DNA of 64,000 nucleotides, taken from the NCBI GenBank assembly GCA_016213775.1, contig JACQZR010000098.1, positions 1 to 64,000 of the forward strand. The letters are read 5' to 3'. Under the pieces are notes generated by a model. The model did not search any database and was not told the DNA's origin. It was given only the letters and a program-made list of their open reading frames with translations. Positions 35,121-44,400 of this stretch are shown here, one piece after another. The DNA is from Acidobacteriota bacterium. GTDB lineage: Bacteria > Acidobacteriota > Terriglobia > Bryobacterales > Bryobacteraceae. Position 1 is the stretch's first letter. The number at the start of each line of letters is the position of its first letter. A program made the position numbers and the translations under genes.

Positions 35121-36251
35121 ATGGCTACTTCACTGATCGAAACGTTGGCTGACCTGGTTCGGATCAACAGCGTCAATCCCGCTTACGCCAACGGACGCGC
35201 CGAACGGGAGATTCAGGATTATGTAACAGAGTTCTTTCGCTCGCGCGGCATTGAGGTGCGAGAGCAGATGGTATTGCCGGATCGCCCGAATGTGATTGCG
35301 ACGCTGCCGGGAAGCAACGCCGCGCGCCGATTGGTGTTGGAGGCGCATTGCGATACGGCGGGTGTCGAGGGGATGGACACTCCGTTCCATCCGGTGGTGC
35401 GGTCTGCGCGCTTATATGGGCGCGGAGCGTGCGATACCAAGGCGGGGCTGGCCGCGATGATGCATGCGATCGCGGATGTGCATGCGAGCAGTCTTGCGCC
35501 GCCGTGCGAAGTCGTGTTTGTCTCGGCCATGGATGAGGAGCATTCGTGTCAGGGTGCCACGCGCTTGTGCAAGGATCTGCGCGCCTCTGGAGCAGTGATC
35601 GCGGAACCAACGGGACTGCGCATGGTTCGCGCAAGTAAAGGATGCGTGCGATGGCGCGTCACCGTGCACGGCCGCGCGGCGCACAGTTCCAAGCCGCATT
35701 TGGGTGCCAATGCCATAGTCGGGATGGCGGAGTTGTTGCGTGAGTTGGATGTGGAACTGCTGGGAGAGGGAGTGCATCCGCTGGTGGGCGGTCCCACCAT
35801 GAATGTCGGCCAGATTGAAGGTGGGACGCAGGTGAACATCGTACCCGAGAGGTGCGCGATTTCGATTGACCGGCGCCTGATTCCGGGGGAGGATCCTGCG
35901 GATGTGATGCTCGCATGCCAAAACATTCTCGATCGTTTTCGTGCAGTGCATCCGGACTTGCGAGCGGAGATGGAAGCGCCGTCGGTGCAGGATTGGCCAT
36001 TGGATACGCCAGCCGCATCGGACATCGTGCGCGTGACGGGGCAAGTGTTGGCGGGGATCGGGCTGGACGCCGAGCCGATCGGTGTGCCCTTTGGCAGCGA
36101 CGCAAGCAAGTTCGGGCGCGCCGGGATTCCCGCGATCATATTAGGGCCGGGCAGCATTGATGTCGCCCACACGCCGGATGAGTACGTGCCGATCGTGGAA
36201 GTGGAGCGGGCCTGCCTGGTGTACCGGCGTTTGATCGAGGTGTTCGAATAG
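35121..36251 (+). CDS. M20 family metallopeptidase (ArgE/DapE/carboxypeptidase-like)
   Basis: The 376-aa cytoplasmic enzyme has the M20 metal-site motifs: LEAHCDTAGVEGM with the His-x-Asp ligand pair, YGRGACDTKAGLAAMMHAI, DEEHSCQGA with the catalytic Glu pair, and the late GSDASKFGRAGIPAIILGPG with a ligand His in the following DVAHTPDEYV. The lid domain is present (GCVRWRVTVHGRAAHSSKPH). It probably removes an acyl group from an amino acid or cleaves a small peptide; the exact substrate is not readable. ATG 35121 (MATSLIETLADLVRINSVNP) begins the conserved N-terminus; the frame is open upstream inside the divergent MFS gene, which is not real coding. Confidence 0.88.
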   Translation: MATSLIETLADLVRINSVNPAYANGRAEREIQDYVTEFFRSRGIEVREQMVLPDRPNVIATLPGSNAARRLVLEAHCDTAGVEGMDTPFHPVVRSARLYGRGACDTKAGLAAMMHAIADVHASSLAPPCEVVFVSAMDEEHSCQGATRLCKDLRASGAVIAEPTGLRMVRASKGCVRWRVTVHGRAAHSSKPHLGANAIVGMAELLRELDVELLGEGVHPLVGGPTMNVGQIEGGTQVNIVPERCAISIDRRLIPGEDPADVMLACQNILDRFRAVHPDLRAEMEAPSVQDWPLDTPAASDIVRVTGQVLAGIGLDAEPIGVPFGSDASKFGRAGIPAIILGPGSIDVAHTPDEYVPIVEVERACLVYRRLIEVFE

Positions 36252-36253
36252 AA

Positions 36254-36295
36254 CTTCTGGCTCCTGGCTTCTGGCTCCTGGCTTCTGGCTTCTTC
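36254..36295 (+). repeat. 14-bp tandem repeat CTTCTGGCTCCTGG
   Basis: Two perfect copies (36254-36267, 36268-36281) are followed by CTTCTGG and CTTCTTC. Each unit is two related 7-mers. The tract begins two bases after the M20 stop and ends 84 bp before the MBL gene. It shows no open frame of interest. Confidence 0.7.
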
Positions 36296-36378
36296 AGCAG
36301 TGCTATCCTGAAGAATTCAGCCCAGTCGCTCTCGCCGTTCTCCGTTGGAACGCTTTGCCAATCGAAGGAGAATCCGGT

Positions 36379-37407
36379 ATGCGGCTTCCGTTCCGCCCCC
36401 TTACCTATTTTTGGATGATTGCCGCGCTTGCGTGGGCAGGCGTGTTGTTTATGCAGGGTCAGGCGCCGCAGCCCGATGGTGCGGGCGTGGAGCGTGGCCG
36501 CTTGCCTGTGCGATGGACCAGCGGCGGGCCACGCTGTATGGAGCAACCCGACTGGCAGGTTCACGAATACAACCAGGACTTCTACATTCTGCGCGAGTCC
36601 GGCTGCGTGCACTACGAGAAGCCGTTTCTGTATCTGATCTTTGGTCAGGATAAGGTCGTCTTGATGGACACCGGCGCGGGCACTACAGAGTTGGCCTCCA
36701 CCGTCGATGGCATCATTGCGAAGTGGCTGCAGCGCAAGAAGCGGTCGAGTATCAAGTTCATGGTGATGCATTCGCATGGGCACCGCGATCACGTGGCCCG
36801 CGATAGCCAGTTCAACAACAAGGCGGCCGTGGAGTTTGTTCCGGCCGAGATTCCCGCGGTGCAGAAGGCGTTCGGAATTAAGCAGTGGCCCATCGACATC
36901 GGCGCTTTGGAGTTGGGTGGAAGGACGCTCGATGTGATTCCGATTCCGGGGCATCATCCGGTGGCTGTGGCGTTGTACGACCGGCGCACGGCCGTGTTGA
37001 TGACGGGCGACAACGTGTATCCGGGGAGGTTGTACATCGGTGAGTGGCGGGCCTTTGTGGACAGCACCAAACGGCTGGCGGACTTCACAAGGAGCCGGCT
37101 GGTGAGCCACGTGTTGGGGTGTCACATCGAGCAGACCGATACGCCGTTTCTGGAATTTCCGATTGGGTCGATCTTTCAGCCGTCAGAGCATGTGCTGGAA
37201 CTGTCGCGTGGCGATTTGATCGAGTTGAATCAAGTGATGCAAGAGAATAAAACGGAACCGAAGCGGATTGCCTTGCGCAGTATGACGATTTATCCCACCA
37301 ACGAAGCGGTGTGGCAGGAATTGCGCAAGGTGCGCGAACAGACCGAGACGAAGCAGCGGGAGACGCAGTTCGCGCAACCGCTATCGACCGGCACTGCGCC
37401 CCGATAA
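36379..37407 (+). CDS. Exported MBL-fold metallo-hydrolase
   Basis: The 342-aa protein has an N-terminal hydrophobic segment (LTYFWMIAALAWAGVLFMQG), either signal or anchor. The metallo-beta-lactamase core follows: the first strand motif VVLMDTGAGTTE, metal-binding HSHGHRDH at 131-138, IPIPGHHPVAVALYD and LMTGDNVYPGRLYIG with its Asp ligand. These enzymes hydrolyse diverse esters, lactams or thioesters using two metals; the substrate is unknown. ATG 36379 is set by AAGGAGAA at 36364-36371. The 3' end overlaps the convergent allophanate hydrolase gene by 27 bp. Confidence 0.85.
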   Translation: MRLPFRPLTYFWMIAALAWAGVLFMQGQAPQPDGAGVERGRLPVRWTSGGPRCMEQPDWQVHEYNQDFYILRESGCVHYEKPFLYLIFGQDKVVLMDTGAGTTELASTVDGIIAKWLQRKKRSSIKFMVMHSHGHRDHVARDSQFNNKAAVEFVPAEIPAVQKAFGIKQWPIDIGALELGGRTLDVIPIPGHHPVAVALYDRRTAVLMTGDNVYPGRLYIGEWRAFVDSTKRLADFTRSRLVSHVLGCHIEQTDTPFLEFPIGSIFQPSEHVLELSRGDLIELNQVMQENKTEPKRIALRSMTIYPTNEAVWQELRKVREQTETKQRETQFAQPLSTGTAPR

Positions 37408-39129
37408 CCAGTTGCGCCATCCGCCGAAGCGAGTAATCTCCTCCGCGCCCCGGATGGCGTGCCCTTCGCACAGAAAGCCTTTCACGGATTCACCCGTGTC
37501 GGTGATCAGCGTCCCGATTCCCAGCGGTGCGGGAATCTCAGCGACGAAGCTTCCAAACTCGGCTAGCGGCATTGACCACACTTCGATTTCTACTCCGGAC
37601 CCTTGGTAGCCGGGCTCAAAAACGAGTCCGGGCTTAGGGGGCGTGGTGTTGGGCAGTGCGTAGAGCTTGTACGAGGGAGCGGTGCGGCATGTGCGCATCA
37701 ACCGGGCGCCGCGGCTGGTGAGTTGATGATTGAGGGGCTCGCCGGTGAGGTGCGCGCCAACAACGGCCAGTGGCACGCAGCCCTCCGCATGTCCGACGGC
37801 GCTGGCGTCTTCCCAGCGGCGCGCTAACGTAAGCAGGGCTTCGTCCTGAAATGCATGCGATAGGAACGTCACTCCGAAGGGCAGTCCATTGGGACGGTGG
37901 CCGGCAGGCACGCTGACGGCTGCGAGATCGAGAAGGTTGACGAAATTGGTGTAGTAGCCGAGGTTCGTGTTCAAACCCACGGGGTCGGCAAGCACTTCTT
38001 CAATCGTGTAGATAGTGCCTGTGGTGGGCAGCAGCAGCACGTCCATTTTGCGCCATTCGGCTTCGGTTGCGCGGCGCAGTTCCGCAAGGCGGTAGGTGCT
38101 GGTGAACGTGTCAACGGCGCTGTAGCGCGCCCCACCTTCGATGATCTTGCGGACAACTTCGTGACCCGCCGCGGGATGGGCTTTGAGGAAGGGTCCGATG
38201 GTGGCAAGCCGCTCCGCCACCCATGGGCCGGAATAGAGAAGATTGGCGGCGTCGCGAAACGGCGTGTAATCAATCTCAACGATCTCCGCATTGAGCGCGC
38301 GCATTCTCTCGACTGCCTGAGCGAAGAGTTCAGCAGCGGCGGAATCGCCGAAGAATTCCAACTGATCGCGCGGCGGCACACCGGCGCGAAGGCCTCCGGC
38401 AAGCCATGGCGAACTAGCGTGGCCGGTGCGGCTAAAGGGATCGGACTCGTCCAACCCTTGAGCGGCGGCGAAGACTACGGTGGCGTCCCGCGCGGTTTGT
38501 GTAAAGATGGACACGCAGTCGAGAGTGCGACAGGCGGGCACGACGCCGGCAGTGCTGATGCGTCCCCGGGTGGGTTTGGTCCCAATAATGCCGTTGAAGG
38601 CAGCGGGTACCCGGCCGGATCCAGCGGTATCGGTACCGAGAGAAAAGCTCACCATGTCGCGCGCCACAGCCACTGCCGAGCCGGAGCTCGATCCGCCGCT
38701 GATGTAGCGGGGGTCGAACACCGAGGAACACGCGCCGTAAGGTGAGCGGACACCAACAAGGCCGGTGGCGAATTGGTCGAGGTTGGTCTTGCCGATGAGA
38801 ATTGCCCCGGCGGCTTCCAATCGCTTCACCACAGTGGCGGAGTGATTGGGGGTGTAGGCGTATTCCGGACAGCCAGCGGTTGTCGGCAGCCCCGCGACAT
38901 CGATGTTGTCCTTGACGGCGAATGGAACGCCGTACAGCGGGAGCGACTCCGGATCGGCCTTTTCCAACCCGGCGGCACGCTCCATCGCCGCACTCTCGTC
39001 AGCCAGGCAGATCCAGATAGGACGTAAACCTCCGGCCTTCGCGCGGCGGAATGCATCTTCGATCACCTGAGTAGGGCGGAGCGCGCGGGCGCGGTATTGC
39101 GCCAACAGATCGACAACGCCGAACCTCAT
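37381..39129 (-). CDS. atzF: Allophanate hydrolase
   Basis: The 582-aa amidase-signature enzyme splits allophanate into two ammonia and two CO2. The catalytic triad is visible as K73 (PFAVKDNID), cis-Ser S147 (ISGGSSSGSA) and nucleophile S171 (GTDTAGSGRVPA), with the spacing known for AtzF. The C-terminal 130 residues match the AtzF C-terminal domain (AVVGAHLTGEPLNHQLTSRG, KLYALPNTTPPKPGL, GTLITDTGESVKGFLCEG). ATG 39129 overlaps the carboxylase stop in ATGA, so the two are translationally coupled. It is the last gene of the four-gene guanidine/urea operon and overlaps the convergent MBL gene at its 3' end. Confidence 0.93.
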   Translation of the reverse strand: MRFGVVDLLAQYRARALRPTQVIEDAFRRAKAGGLRPIWICLADESAAMERAAGLEKADPESLPLYGVPFAVKDNIDVAGLPTTAGCPEYAYTPNHSATVVKRLEAAGAILIGKTNLDQFATGLVGVRSPYGACSSVFDPRYISGGSSSGSAVAVARDMVSFSLGTDTAGSGRVPAAFNGIIGTKPTRGRISTAGVVPACRTLDCVSIFTQTARDATVVFAAAQGLDESDPFSRTGHASSPWLAGGLRAGVPPRDQLEFFGDSAAAELFAQAVERMRALNAEIVEIDYTPFRDAANLLYSGPWVAERLATIGPFLKAHPAAGHEVVRKIIEGGARYSAVDTFTSTYRLAELRRATEAEWRKMDVLLLPTTGTIYTIEEVLADPVGLNTNLGYYTNFVNLLDLAAVSVPAGHRPNGLPFGVTFLSHAFQDEALLTLARRWEDASAVGHAEGCVPLAVVGAHLTGEPLNHQLTSRGARLMRTCRTAPSYKLYALPNTTPPKPGLVFEPGYQGSGVEIEVWSMPLAEFGSFVAEIPAPLGIGTLITDTGESVKGFLCEGHAIRGAEEITRFGGWRNWLSGRSAGR

Positions 39130-42100
39130 GCCGCCTCCAGCAACGGGCGGATCACTACGAGATGCTGACCGGCGGTGACGAACGCTCCTTCGCGGCAGCG
39201 CAGTTCTTCCACCTTGCCGGCGGCGGGGGCGGAGACCGAGACCTCCATTTTCATCGCTTCGAGAACCACCAGTCGTTGTCCGGCCTGCACAACTTGCCCC
39301 GGCTCCACCGCTACGTTCCACACGCTCGCCGTGATTGGCGACCGCACAGCTTCGCAGCCTTGCGGCAGTTCCTCATCCGACTTGGTGGGGTCCTCCGAAG
39401 TGGGCGTTTCCATGAACTCGACTGGCGCAAGCTTTGCCCATCGCTCGCGCTCTTCCTGGAAGGCCTGTTGCTGCGTGGCTTTGAATGCCGCCGCGCTGTC
39501 GTTGATGGACGCGAGGAAGGCGTGATGGTCGCGGAGGGAGAATTGTGTTTCTTCGGTGCGGAGGCGGAAGCGGCCGTGCGGGAAGTCTTCGCGCAGCTCC
39601 AGCAGCTCTTGCGCGCTGACGGGGTAGAAACGAATCTGATCAAAGAAGCGCAGCAGCCAGGGCGAGCCCGGGAGGAAGTCCGCGGTGGTGCGATGGGTAT
39701 TCCACATCTGCACGGTGCGCCCGACGAATTGATAGCCGCCGGGTCCTTCCATTCCATACACGCACATGTAGGCCCCGCCGATGCCGACAGCGTTCTCCGG
39801 AGTCCAGGTACGGGCGGGATTGTACTTGGTGGTGACAAGCCGGTGACGCGGATCGGTGGGCGTGGCCACCGGCGCGCCGAGATAGACGTCGCCGAGCCCG
39901 AGCACGAGGTGGTTGGCGTCGAAGACGATTCGGTGGACATCGTCAATGGAACCGAGACCGTTGATGCGGCGGATGAACTCGATGTTGCTCGGGCACCATG
40001 GTGCATCGGCACGCACGCCCTGCATGTATTTGCGGATGGCGAGCTGGGTTGCGGGATCATCCCAACTCAACGGAAGCTGCACGACGCGCGAAGGCACAGT
40101 GATGTGATCGAGATCGGGGATGGCGGCTTCCGCCGTTTCAAGCATGGCCATCAAATCGGCGCGCGGCAGTAAACGGTTCTCGTAGTGAATCTGCACCGAG
40201 CGGATGCCAGGGGTGATGTCGATGATGCCTCGCGGTTGCAGCTTGCGGATCTCGCCCACAAGGGCATGAATGCGGAAGCGCAAATTCATGTCCAACACGT
40301 TCGGCCCGTATTCGAGCAGCAGGTACTTATCGCCATCGGCGCGCAAAACTATGGCCGGCGATTGCGCGGAAGCCTCCTTGCGGCTGAGGACCGCGGGCTC
40401 CCTGGCAACGGAACGCGGCAGCTCCGGCGGCGGTGTCCGCAAGGTGCGAATGGTCCCTTCCACGCCGGCTTCCATCGCTTCCGCTTCAGCCAGTGAAAGG
40501 CGTCGAAACCGCACCATGTCGCCGGAGTGAAGCTGCCCCATCTTCCAGCGCTCGGCCGAGACAATGGTTGCGGGGCAGACGAATCCGCCGAGGCTTGGAC
40601 CATCAGGCCCGAGAATCACCGGCATGTCGCCAGTGAAATCGACGGTGCCCACGGCGTAGGCGTTGTCGTGAATGTTGGAAGGGTGCAAGCCAGCCTCGCC
40701 GCCATCCGCGCGAGCCCATTTCGGCTTCGGACCGATCAATCTGATTCCGGTGCGGTCGGAATTGTAGTGCGTCTTCCAGGTAGTGGAAAAGAAGGTGTCG
40801 ATGTCCTCGTTGGCGAAAAACTCCGGGGCGCCATGTGGGCCGTACAGAACCCCGATTTCCCAAGTGGCTCCATAGTGCGGAACGCAATCCTCCGCAAGGG
40901 CACGCGAATCGCCGAGGGGCGCGGTTTCGTTGAATCGCAACATGTCGCCAGGACGCAGCGCGCGTCCCGCGTGGCCACCGAATTTCCCCAGTAGGAAGGT
41001 CCCGCGGCTGCCCAGAAACTCCGTTGCCTGGAAACCTCCGCGCACCGCTAAGTAGGCCCTGCTGCCGCCACTGGATAATCCACCGATCCGCAGCAGGGCG
41101 CCGGCGTTCGCCCGCTGCGTGCACCATCGCGAGACCTTCGTTCCATCGAGGGTCGCATCCATGGATGCACCGGTGAGAGCGAATTCGCTGTCGCAAAGAA
41201 ATCTCAAGGTAGGCCCGTTAATGGTGATCTCCATGGCCACCGCATCTTCCGGATTGCCCACCAGCCGGTTGGAGATGCGGAACGCGAACGCATCCATCGG
41301 ACCGGACGGCGGAACCCCGACGTCCCAGTAACCGAGGCGCCCGGGGTAGTCCTGCAGCGTCGTCTGCATGCCGGGCTCGATGACTTCGATGGCGTGCGGC
41401 TGATAGACAAATGACTTGAGATACGCCGTAGTGATGCCGCCCGATTGGAAAAGCGGATCGGCGGTGATCGAGCGCAGATAGTCAAGGTTGGTTTCCAGGC
41501 CTTCCAGACGCGATGTGCGTAGGGCCTCGCGAAGCTTGTGCACAGCCTGTTCGCGGGTTTCGGCGCGCACGATCAGCTTGGCCAGCAGCGGGTCGTAGTA
41601 AGGTGAAACCTCGGTTCCCGTTTCCACCCACCCGTCCACCCGCGCCTCGGTTGGTAGCGACACCTGAGTCAGCAGACCGGCGCAGGGTTGAAAGTCACGC
41701 GCCGGATTCTCGGCATACAACCGCACTTGAATCGCACACCCCCGGGCCTTCGGTTCGATAGACCCAAGTGGAGCGAGATCGCCGGCGGCTTGACGCACCA
41801 TCCATTCCACCAGATCGACACCCGTCACTTCCTCCGTGACGCCGTGCTCTACTTGCAGCCGCGTGTTCACCTCGAGGAAATAGAACTCGCCGGTCTCGCC
41901 GTCAAAAAGAAACTCCACCGTGCCGGCGGATTCGTATTGCACACGCGTCGCCAGGCGAACGGCGCTGTCAAAGAGCTGGTCCCTGGTGGCATCAGTCACA
42001 CCGGGCGCGGGCGTTTCCTCGATCACCTTCTGATTTCTGCGTTGCGTGGAGCAATCGCGTTCGCCGAGTGCGATCACGTTGCCTTTTCCGTCTCCGAACA

Positions 42101-42734
42101 CCTGAACCTCGATGTGCCGGGCCTGCTGCACGAACTTCTCAATGTAGATGCCGGAGTTCTTGAAGTTCGCCTCGCTCAGCCTTTCCACCGCTTCGTAATG
42201 TGAGATCAGATCCTCCGGACTGGCGCACAGGCGCATGCCAATGCCGCCTCCGCCCGCGGTGCTCTTCAGCATCACCGGATAGCCGATTTGATCAGCCTGA
42301 TGCAGTGCTTCGTAAAGGCCGGACAAGAGCCCGGTGCCAGGCAGCATCGGAATGCCGCATTCGAATGCGAGCTGCCGCGCGGTGTGCTTGAGCCCGAAGG
42401 CGCGGATGTGCTCCGGACGCGGTCCGATGAAAGCGATGCCTTCCGAGCGGCAGGCCTCGGCGAAACCTGCGTTCTCGCTGAGAAAGCCATACCCCGGGTG
42501 AATGGCCTGCGCACCGGTTTGCCGCGCAGCCTGCAGGATCTTCTCCACTGACAAATAGCTCTTGGAAGCCTGCGCCGGCCCGATCAGCATTGCCTCGCCT
42601 GCCTTGCGCACGTGCAGCGCGTTGCGATCCGCTTCCGAGTAGACCGCGACACTTGCTATGTCCATGCCCTGGAGCGTGCGTATGATGCGGCACGCAATCG
42701 CTCCGCGGTTGGCCACCAGCACTTTTTTGAACAT
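39126..42734 (-). CDS. Biotin-dependent guanidine (or urea) carboxylase
   Basis: The 1202-aa enzyme has a biotin carboxylase domain at 1-445 (KKVLVANRGAIACRIIRTLQ, HPGYGFLSENAGFA, KSTAGGGGIGMRL). A KipA-like and a KipI-like carboxyltransferase pair follow (VEPGMQ..., LGPDGPSLGGFVCP, GLGDVYLGAP, VGIGGAYMCVYGMEGPGGYQ). The C-terminal biotin carrier has EAMKME with biotinyl K1162. Length and order match urea carboxylase without a fused hydrolase. At residue 699 (VDFTGDMP) there is Asp; by length offset this lines up with Asn1330 of Kluyveromyces urea amidolyase, and Asp there marks guanidine carboxylases. It would make carboxyguanidine from guanidine, bicarbonate and ATP. The start overlaps the preceding gene in TAATG. 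Confidence 0.92.
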   Translation of the reverse strand: MFKKVLVANRGAIACRIIRTLQGMDIASVAVYSEADRNALHVRKAGEAMLIGPAQASKSYLSVEKILQAARQTGAQAIHPGYGFLSENAGFAEACRSEGIAFIGPRPEHIRAFGLKHTARQLAFECGIPMLPGTGLLSGLYEALHQADQIGYPVMLKSTAGGGGIGMRLCASPEDLISHYEAVERLSEANFKNSGIYIEKFVQQARHIEVQVFGDGKGNVIALGERDCSTQRRNQKVIEETPAPGVTDATRDQLFDSAVRLATRVQYESAGTVEFLFDGETGEFYFLEVNTRLQVEHGVTEEVTGVDLVEWMVRQAAGDLAPLGSIEPKARGCAIQVRLYAENPARDFQPCAGLLTQVSLPTEARVDGWVETGTEVSPYYDPLLAKLIVRAETREQAVHKLREALRTSRLEGLETNLDYLRSITADPLFQSGGITTAYLKSFVYQPHAIEVIEPGMQTTLQDYPGRLGYWDVGVPPSGPMDAFAFRISNRLVGNPEDAVAMEITINGPTLRFLCDSEFALTGASMDATLDGTKVSRWCTQRANAGALLRIGGLSSGGSRAYLAVRGGFQATEFLGSRGTFLLGKFGGHAGRALRPGDMLRFNETAPLGDSRALAEDCVPHYGATWEIGVLYGPHGAPEFFANEDIDTFFSTTWKTHYNSDRTGIRLIGPKPKWARADGGEAGLHPSNIHDNAYAVGTVDFTGDMPVILGPDGPSLGGFVCPATIVSAERWKMGQLHSGDMVRFRRLSLAEAEAMEAGVEGTIRTLRTPPPELPRSVAREPAVLSRKEASAQSPAIVLRADGDKYLLLEYGPNVLDMNLRFRIHALVGEIRKLQPRGIIDITPGIRSVQIHYENRLLPRADLMAMLETAEAAIPDLDHITVPSRVVQLPLSWDDPATQLAIRKYMQGVRADAPWCPSNIEFIRRINGLGSIDDVHRIVFDANHLVLGLGDVYLGAPVATPTDPRHRLVTTKYNPARTWTPENAVGIGGAYMCVYGMEGPGGYQFVGRTVQMWNTHRTTADFLPGSPWLLRFFDQIRFYPVSAQELLELREDFPHGRFRLRTEETQFSLRDHHAFLASINDSAAAFKATQQQAFQEERERWAKLAPVEFMETPTSEDPTKSDEELPQGCEAVRSPITASVWNVAVEPGQVVQAGQRLVVLEAMKMEVSVSAPAAGKVEELRCREGAFVTAGQHLVVIRPLLEAA

Positions 42735-43381
42735 TATTGACCGTCCCAGATGAGCACCCTGACAGGCGTCGGATTGAAGGCGTTGCAGGGGTTGTTCAGT
42801 TGCGGGCAATTGCTAATCATGGCTAAAGTGTCCATCTCGGCACGCATCTCCACGTATTTGCCAGCTTCCGATACCCCGTCCTCAAACGTCAGCCTGCCCT
42901 CCAGCGTTACGGGGACGTTCATGAAGAAATTGATGTTGGCGGTAATGTCGCGCTTGGTCATTCCGCGTTCGAGCGCCGCCTTGAGAAAACTGTTGCGGCA
43001 GGCGTGCATGAAGCGCTTTTCGATGGCGTAGCGGACCATGTTGCTCTCCATGGCGCACGCGCCGCCAAGCGTGTCGTGGCGCCCGCAAGTATCGGCCACG
43101 ATGGTCATGAGCACATTGCCCCGCGTACTGATGAGCCGCGTTCCGGTGGTGAGATAGATGTTGCCCTGCTCGCGGATGGTGTCCTGCGCGCTGAAGCGGT
43201 CGGCGTAATCGTGGGCGTTGAAGAAGAGCGTGTCCGCGGCCTGATTGCCGTGAAGGTCGACGATACGGAAGTACTGCCCGCGTTTCACTTCGTGCGCCCA
43301 TGGCTCGCCCGCGGGAACCACCGCATCGTACGCCGCGGTTGCGGGATCGAGTTTGCTTTCTACGTAGTTGAGTACCGGCAT
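42734..43381 (-). CDS. DUF1989 protein, urea-carboxylase-associated (carboxyguanidine deiminase subunit)
   Basis: This 215-aa protein belongs to DUF1989, seen in [49 protein letters not shown] and [13 protein letters not shown]. In characterised clusters the two DUF1989 proteins form a heteromeric carboxyguanidine deiminase that turns carboxyguanidine into allophanate and ammonia. The metal-type residues (Cys and His in [13 protein letters not shown]) are present. It lies between its partner (9 bp gap upstream) and the carboxylase (TAATG overlap), the classic order. The assignment as A or B subunit is not made here. Confidence 0.9.
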   Translation of the reverse strand: MPVLNYVESKLDPATAAYDAVVPAGEPWAHEVKRGQYFRIVDLHGNQAADTLFFNAHDYADRFSAQDTIREQGNIYLTTGTRLISTRGNVLMTIVADTCGRHDTLGGACAMESNMVRYAIEKRFMHACRNSFLKAALERGMTKRDITANINFFMNVPVTLEGRLTFEDGVSEAGKYVEMRAEMDTLAMISNCPQLNNPCNAFNPTPVRVLIWDGQ

Positions 43382-43390
43382 GCGTGTCTC

Positions 43391-44122
43391 CTACAGGAAG
43401 TAGCGTTCGGTGAGCGTGAATCCGCGCGCGTTTTCAGGGCGCGACAAACGGCAGGGATCATCGGCGGACGCCGGGGCCGCCTTGCGAATACTCAAGTGAA
43501 CCGGTTTCGGCGCATACGTGGCGGACGGATCCATCGGGTGCTGGCAGGTGTTCAACACGATCAGCGTGTTCAGCTCCGCGCGCAGTTCGACGAATGCACC
43601 TGCTCTCGAATAGCCTGGTACGAAGTGCATCGAACCGTCCTCATGCACTTCCACCTTGGAAAAGAGGTTCACGTTCGGCATCAGGTCGCGCTCGTTCATG
43701 CCGTACTTGGAAATCTCGATGAGGAAGGAATCGTGCCCGTTGCGGTGGCACTGGTTGCGGTGCTCCTGATAGCGGGCGTCGCCGTACTTGCGAGTGAGCA
43801 GGGCTTCGTTGGAACAGCCGCCGATGGGGTCGTGCCAGCCGAGCGAATCGTGCGTGATGGAGCAGAGGATGCGCCCCATGTCGGAATAGAGAACCGCGCC
43901 GGTGGTGAGGCGCGCGATGTGCTGGGCCTTCAGCGTGTCGGGCATGTTGTAGCGCTCGACGTAGTTGTCGGCGTTGTAGAGAATGACGCCGGCGTTGGCG
44001 CCGCCTTCGATGTCCGTGAGCCGGAGCGCGGTGCCGCGCTTCAACACGTGCGACCACATTGCGCCAGGCGGGACAACTTCCTCCCAGAGGACTTCATCAG
44101 ATAACGCACGGGAATCCGGCAT
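43391..44122 (-). CDS. DUF1989 protein, urea-carboxylase-associated (second deiminase subunit)
   Basis: This 243-aa protein is the longer DUF1989 partner: VVPPGAMWSHVLKRGTALRL, DIEGGANAGVILYNADNY, GRILCSITHDSLGWHDPIGG and MPNVNLFSKVEVHEDGSMHF. It heads the four-gene operon for carboxyguanidine/allophanate metabolism. ATG 44122 (MPDSRALSDEVLWEEVVPPG) has AGGAGAAG about seven bases upstream; a GTG two codons earlier is less likely. It shares the DUF1989 core with the following protein but low overall identity is apparent by eye. A 331-bp gap separates it from the divergent propeller gene and holds a Cys-rich small frame. Confidence 0.9.
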   Translation of the reverse strand: MPDSRALSDEVLWEEVVPPGAMWSHVLKRGTALRLTDIEGGANAGVILYNADNYVERYNMPDTLKAQHIARLTTGAVLYSDMGRILCSITHDSLGWHDPIGGCSNEALLTRKYGDARYQEHRNQCHRNGHDSFLIEISKYGMNERDLMPNVNLFSKVEVHEDGSMHFVPGYSRAGAFVELRAELNTLIVLNTCQHPMDPSATYAPKPVHLSIRKAAPASADDPCRLSRPENARGFTLTERYFL

Positions 44123-44167
44123 ACACACTTCTCCTGTACTGCTTTGAAACTTCCAAATCTTAGGTAG

Positions 44168-44278
44168 TTAGAAGACGCAATAGGCAGGAGGACCGCAGCA
44201 GACATCCATCGCCGTGATGCGGAGAAAAACGCGCAATGAGATGCGCGCCCGGTGCCGCAGACGGCCAGTGTGCTTCAT
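44168..44278 (-). CDS. Candidate Cys-rich small peptide / leader peptide
   Basis: A 36-codon frame begins at ATG 44278 and ends at TAA 44168-44170, 45 bases before the start of the operon. It encodes a basic N-terminal half (HTGRLRHRARISLRVFLRIT) and an end rich in cysteines (AMDVCCGPPAYCVF). Short basic peptides that end in CC or C occur as translated leaders that sense amino-acid supply in other bacteria. No ribosome site is clear before ATG 44278. It may be a regulatory leader, a real small protein, or chance. Confidence 0.35.
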   Translation of the reverse strand: MKHTGRLRHRARISLRVFLRITAMDVCCGPPAYCVF

Positions 44279-44394
44279 GTTTGCAGAATGCCAGACACGG
44301 CCCGGGAAATCCAGCAAATTCGCTATGTTGCGGCACAAAAAGAATTGATGAGCACGATAAGGAAAAACGTACACGGGCCGTGGGAGTGCGCCTC

Positions 44395-44400
44395 TATAAT
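44395..44400 (+). promoter_or_regulatory. Perfect -10 box for the first propeller gene
   Basis: TATAAT lies 53 bases before the ATG at 44454. At the usual distance upstream (44372-44377) the sequence CACGGG does not resemble TTGACA, so the promoter is weak or activator-dependent. Confidence 0.45.
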
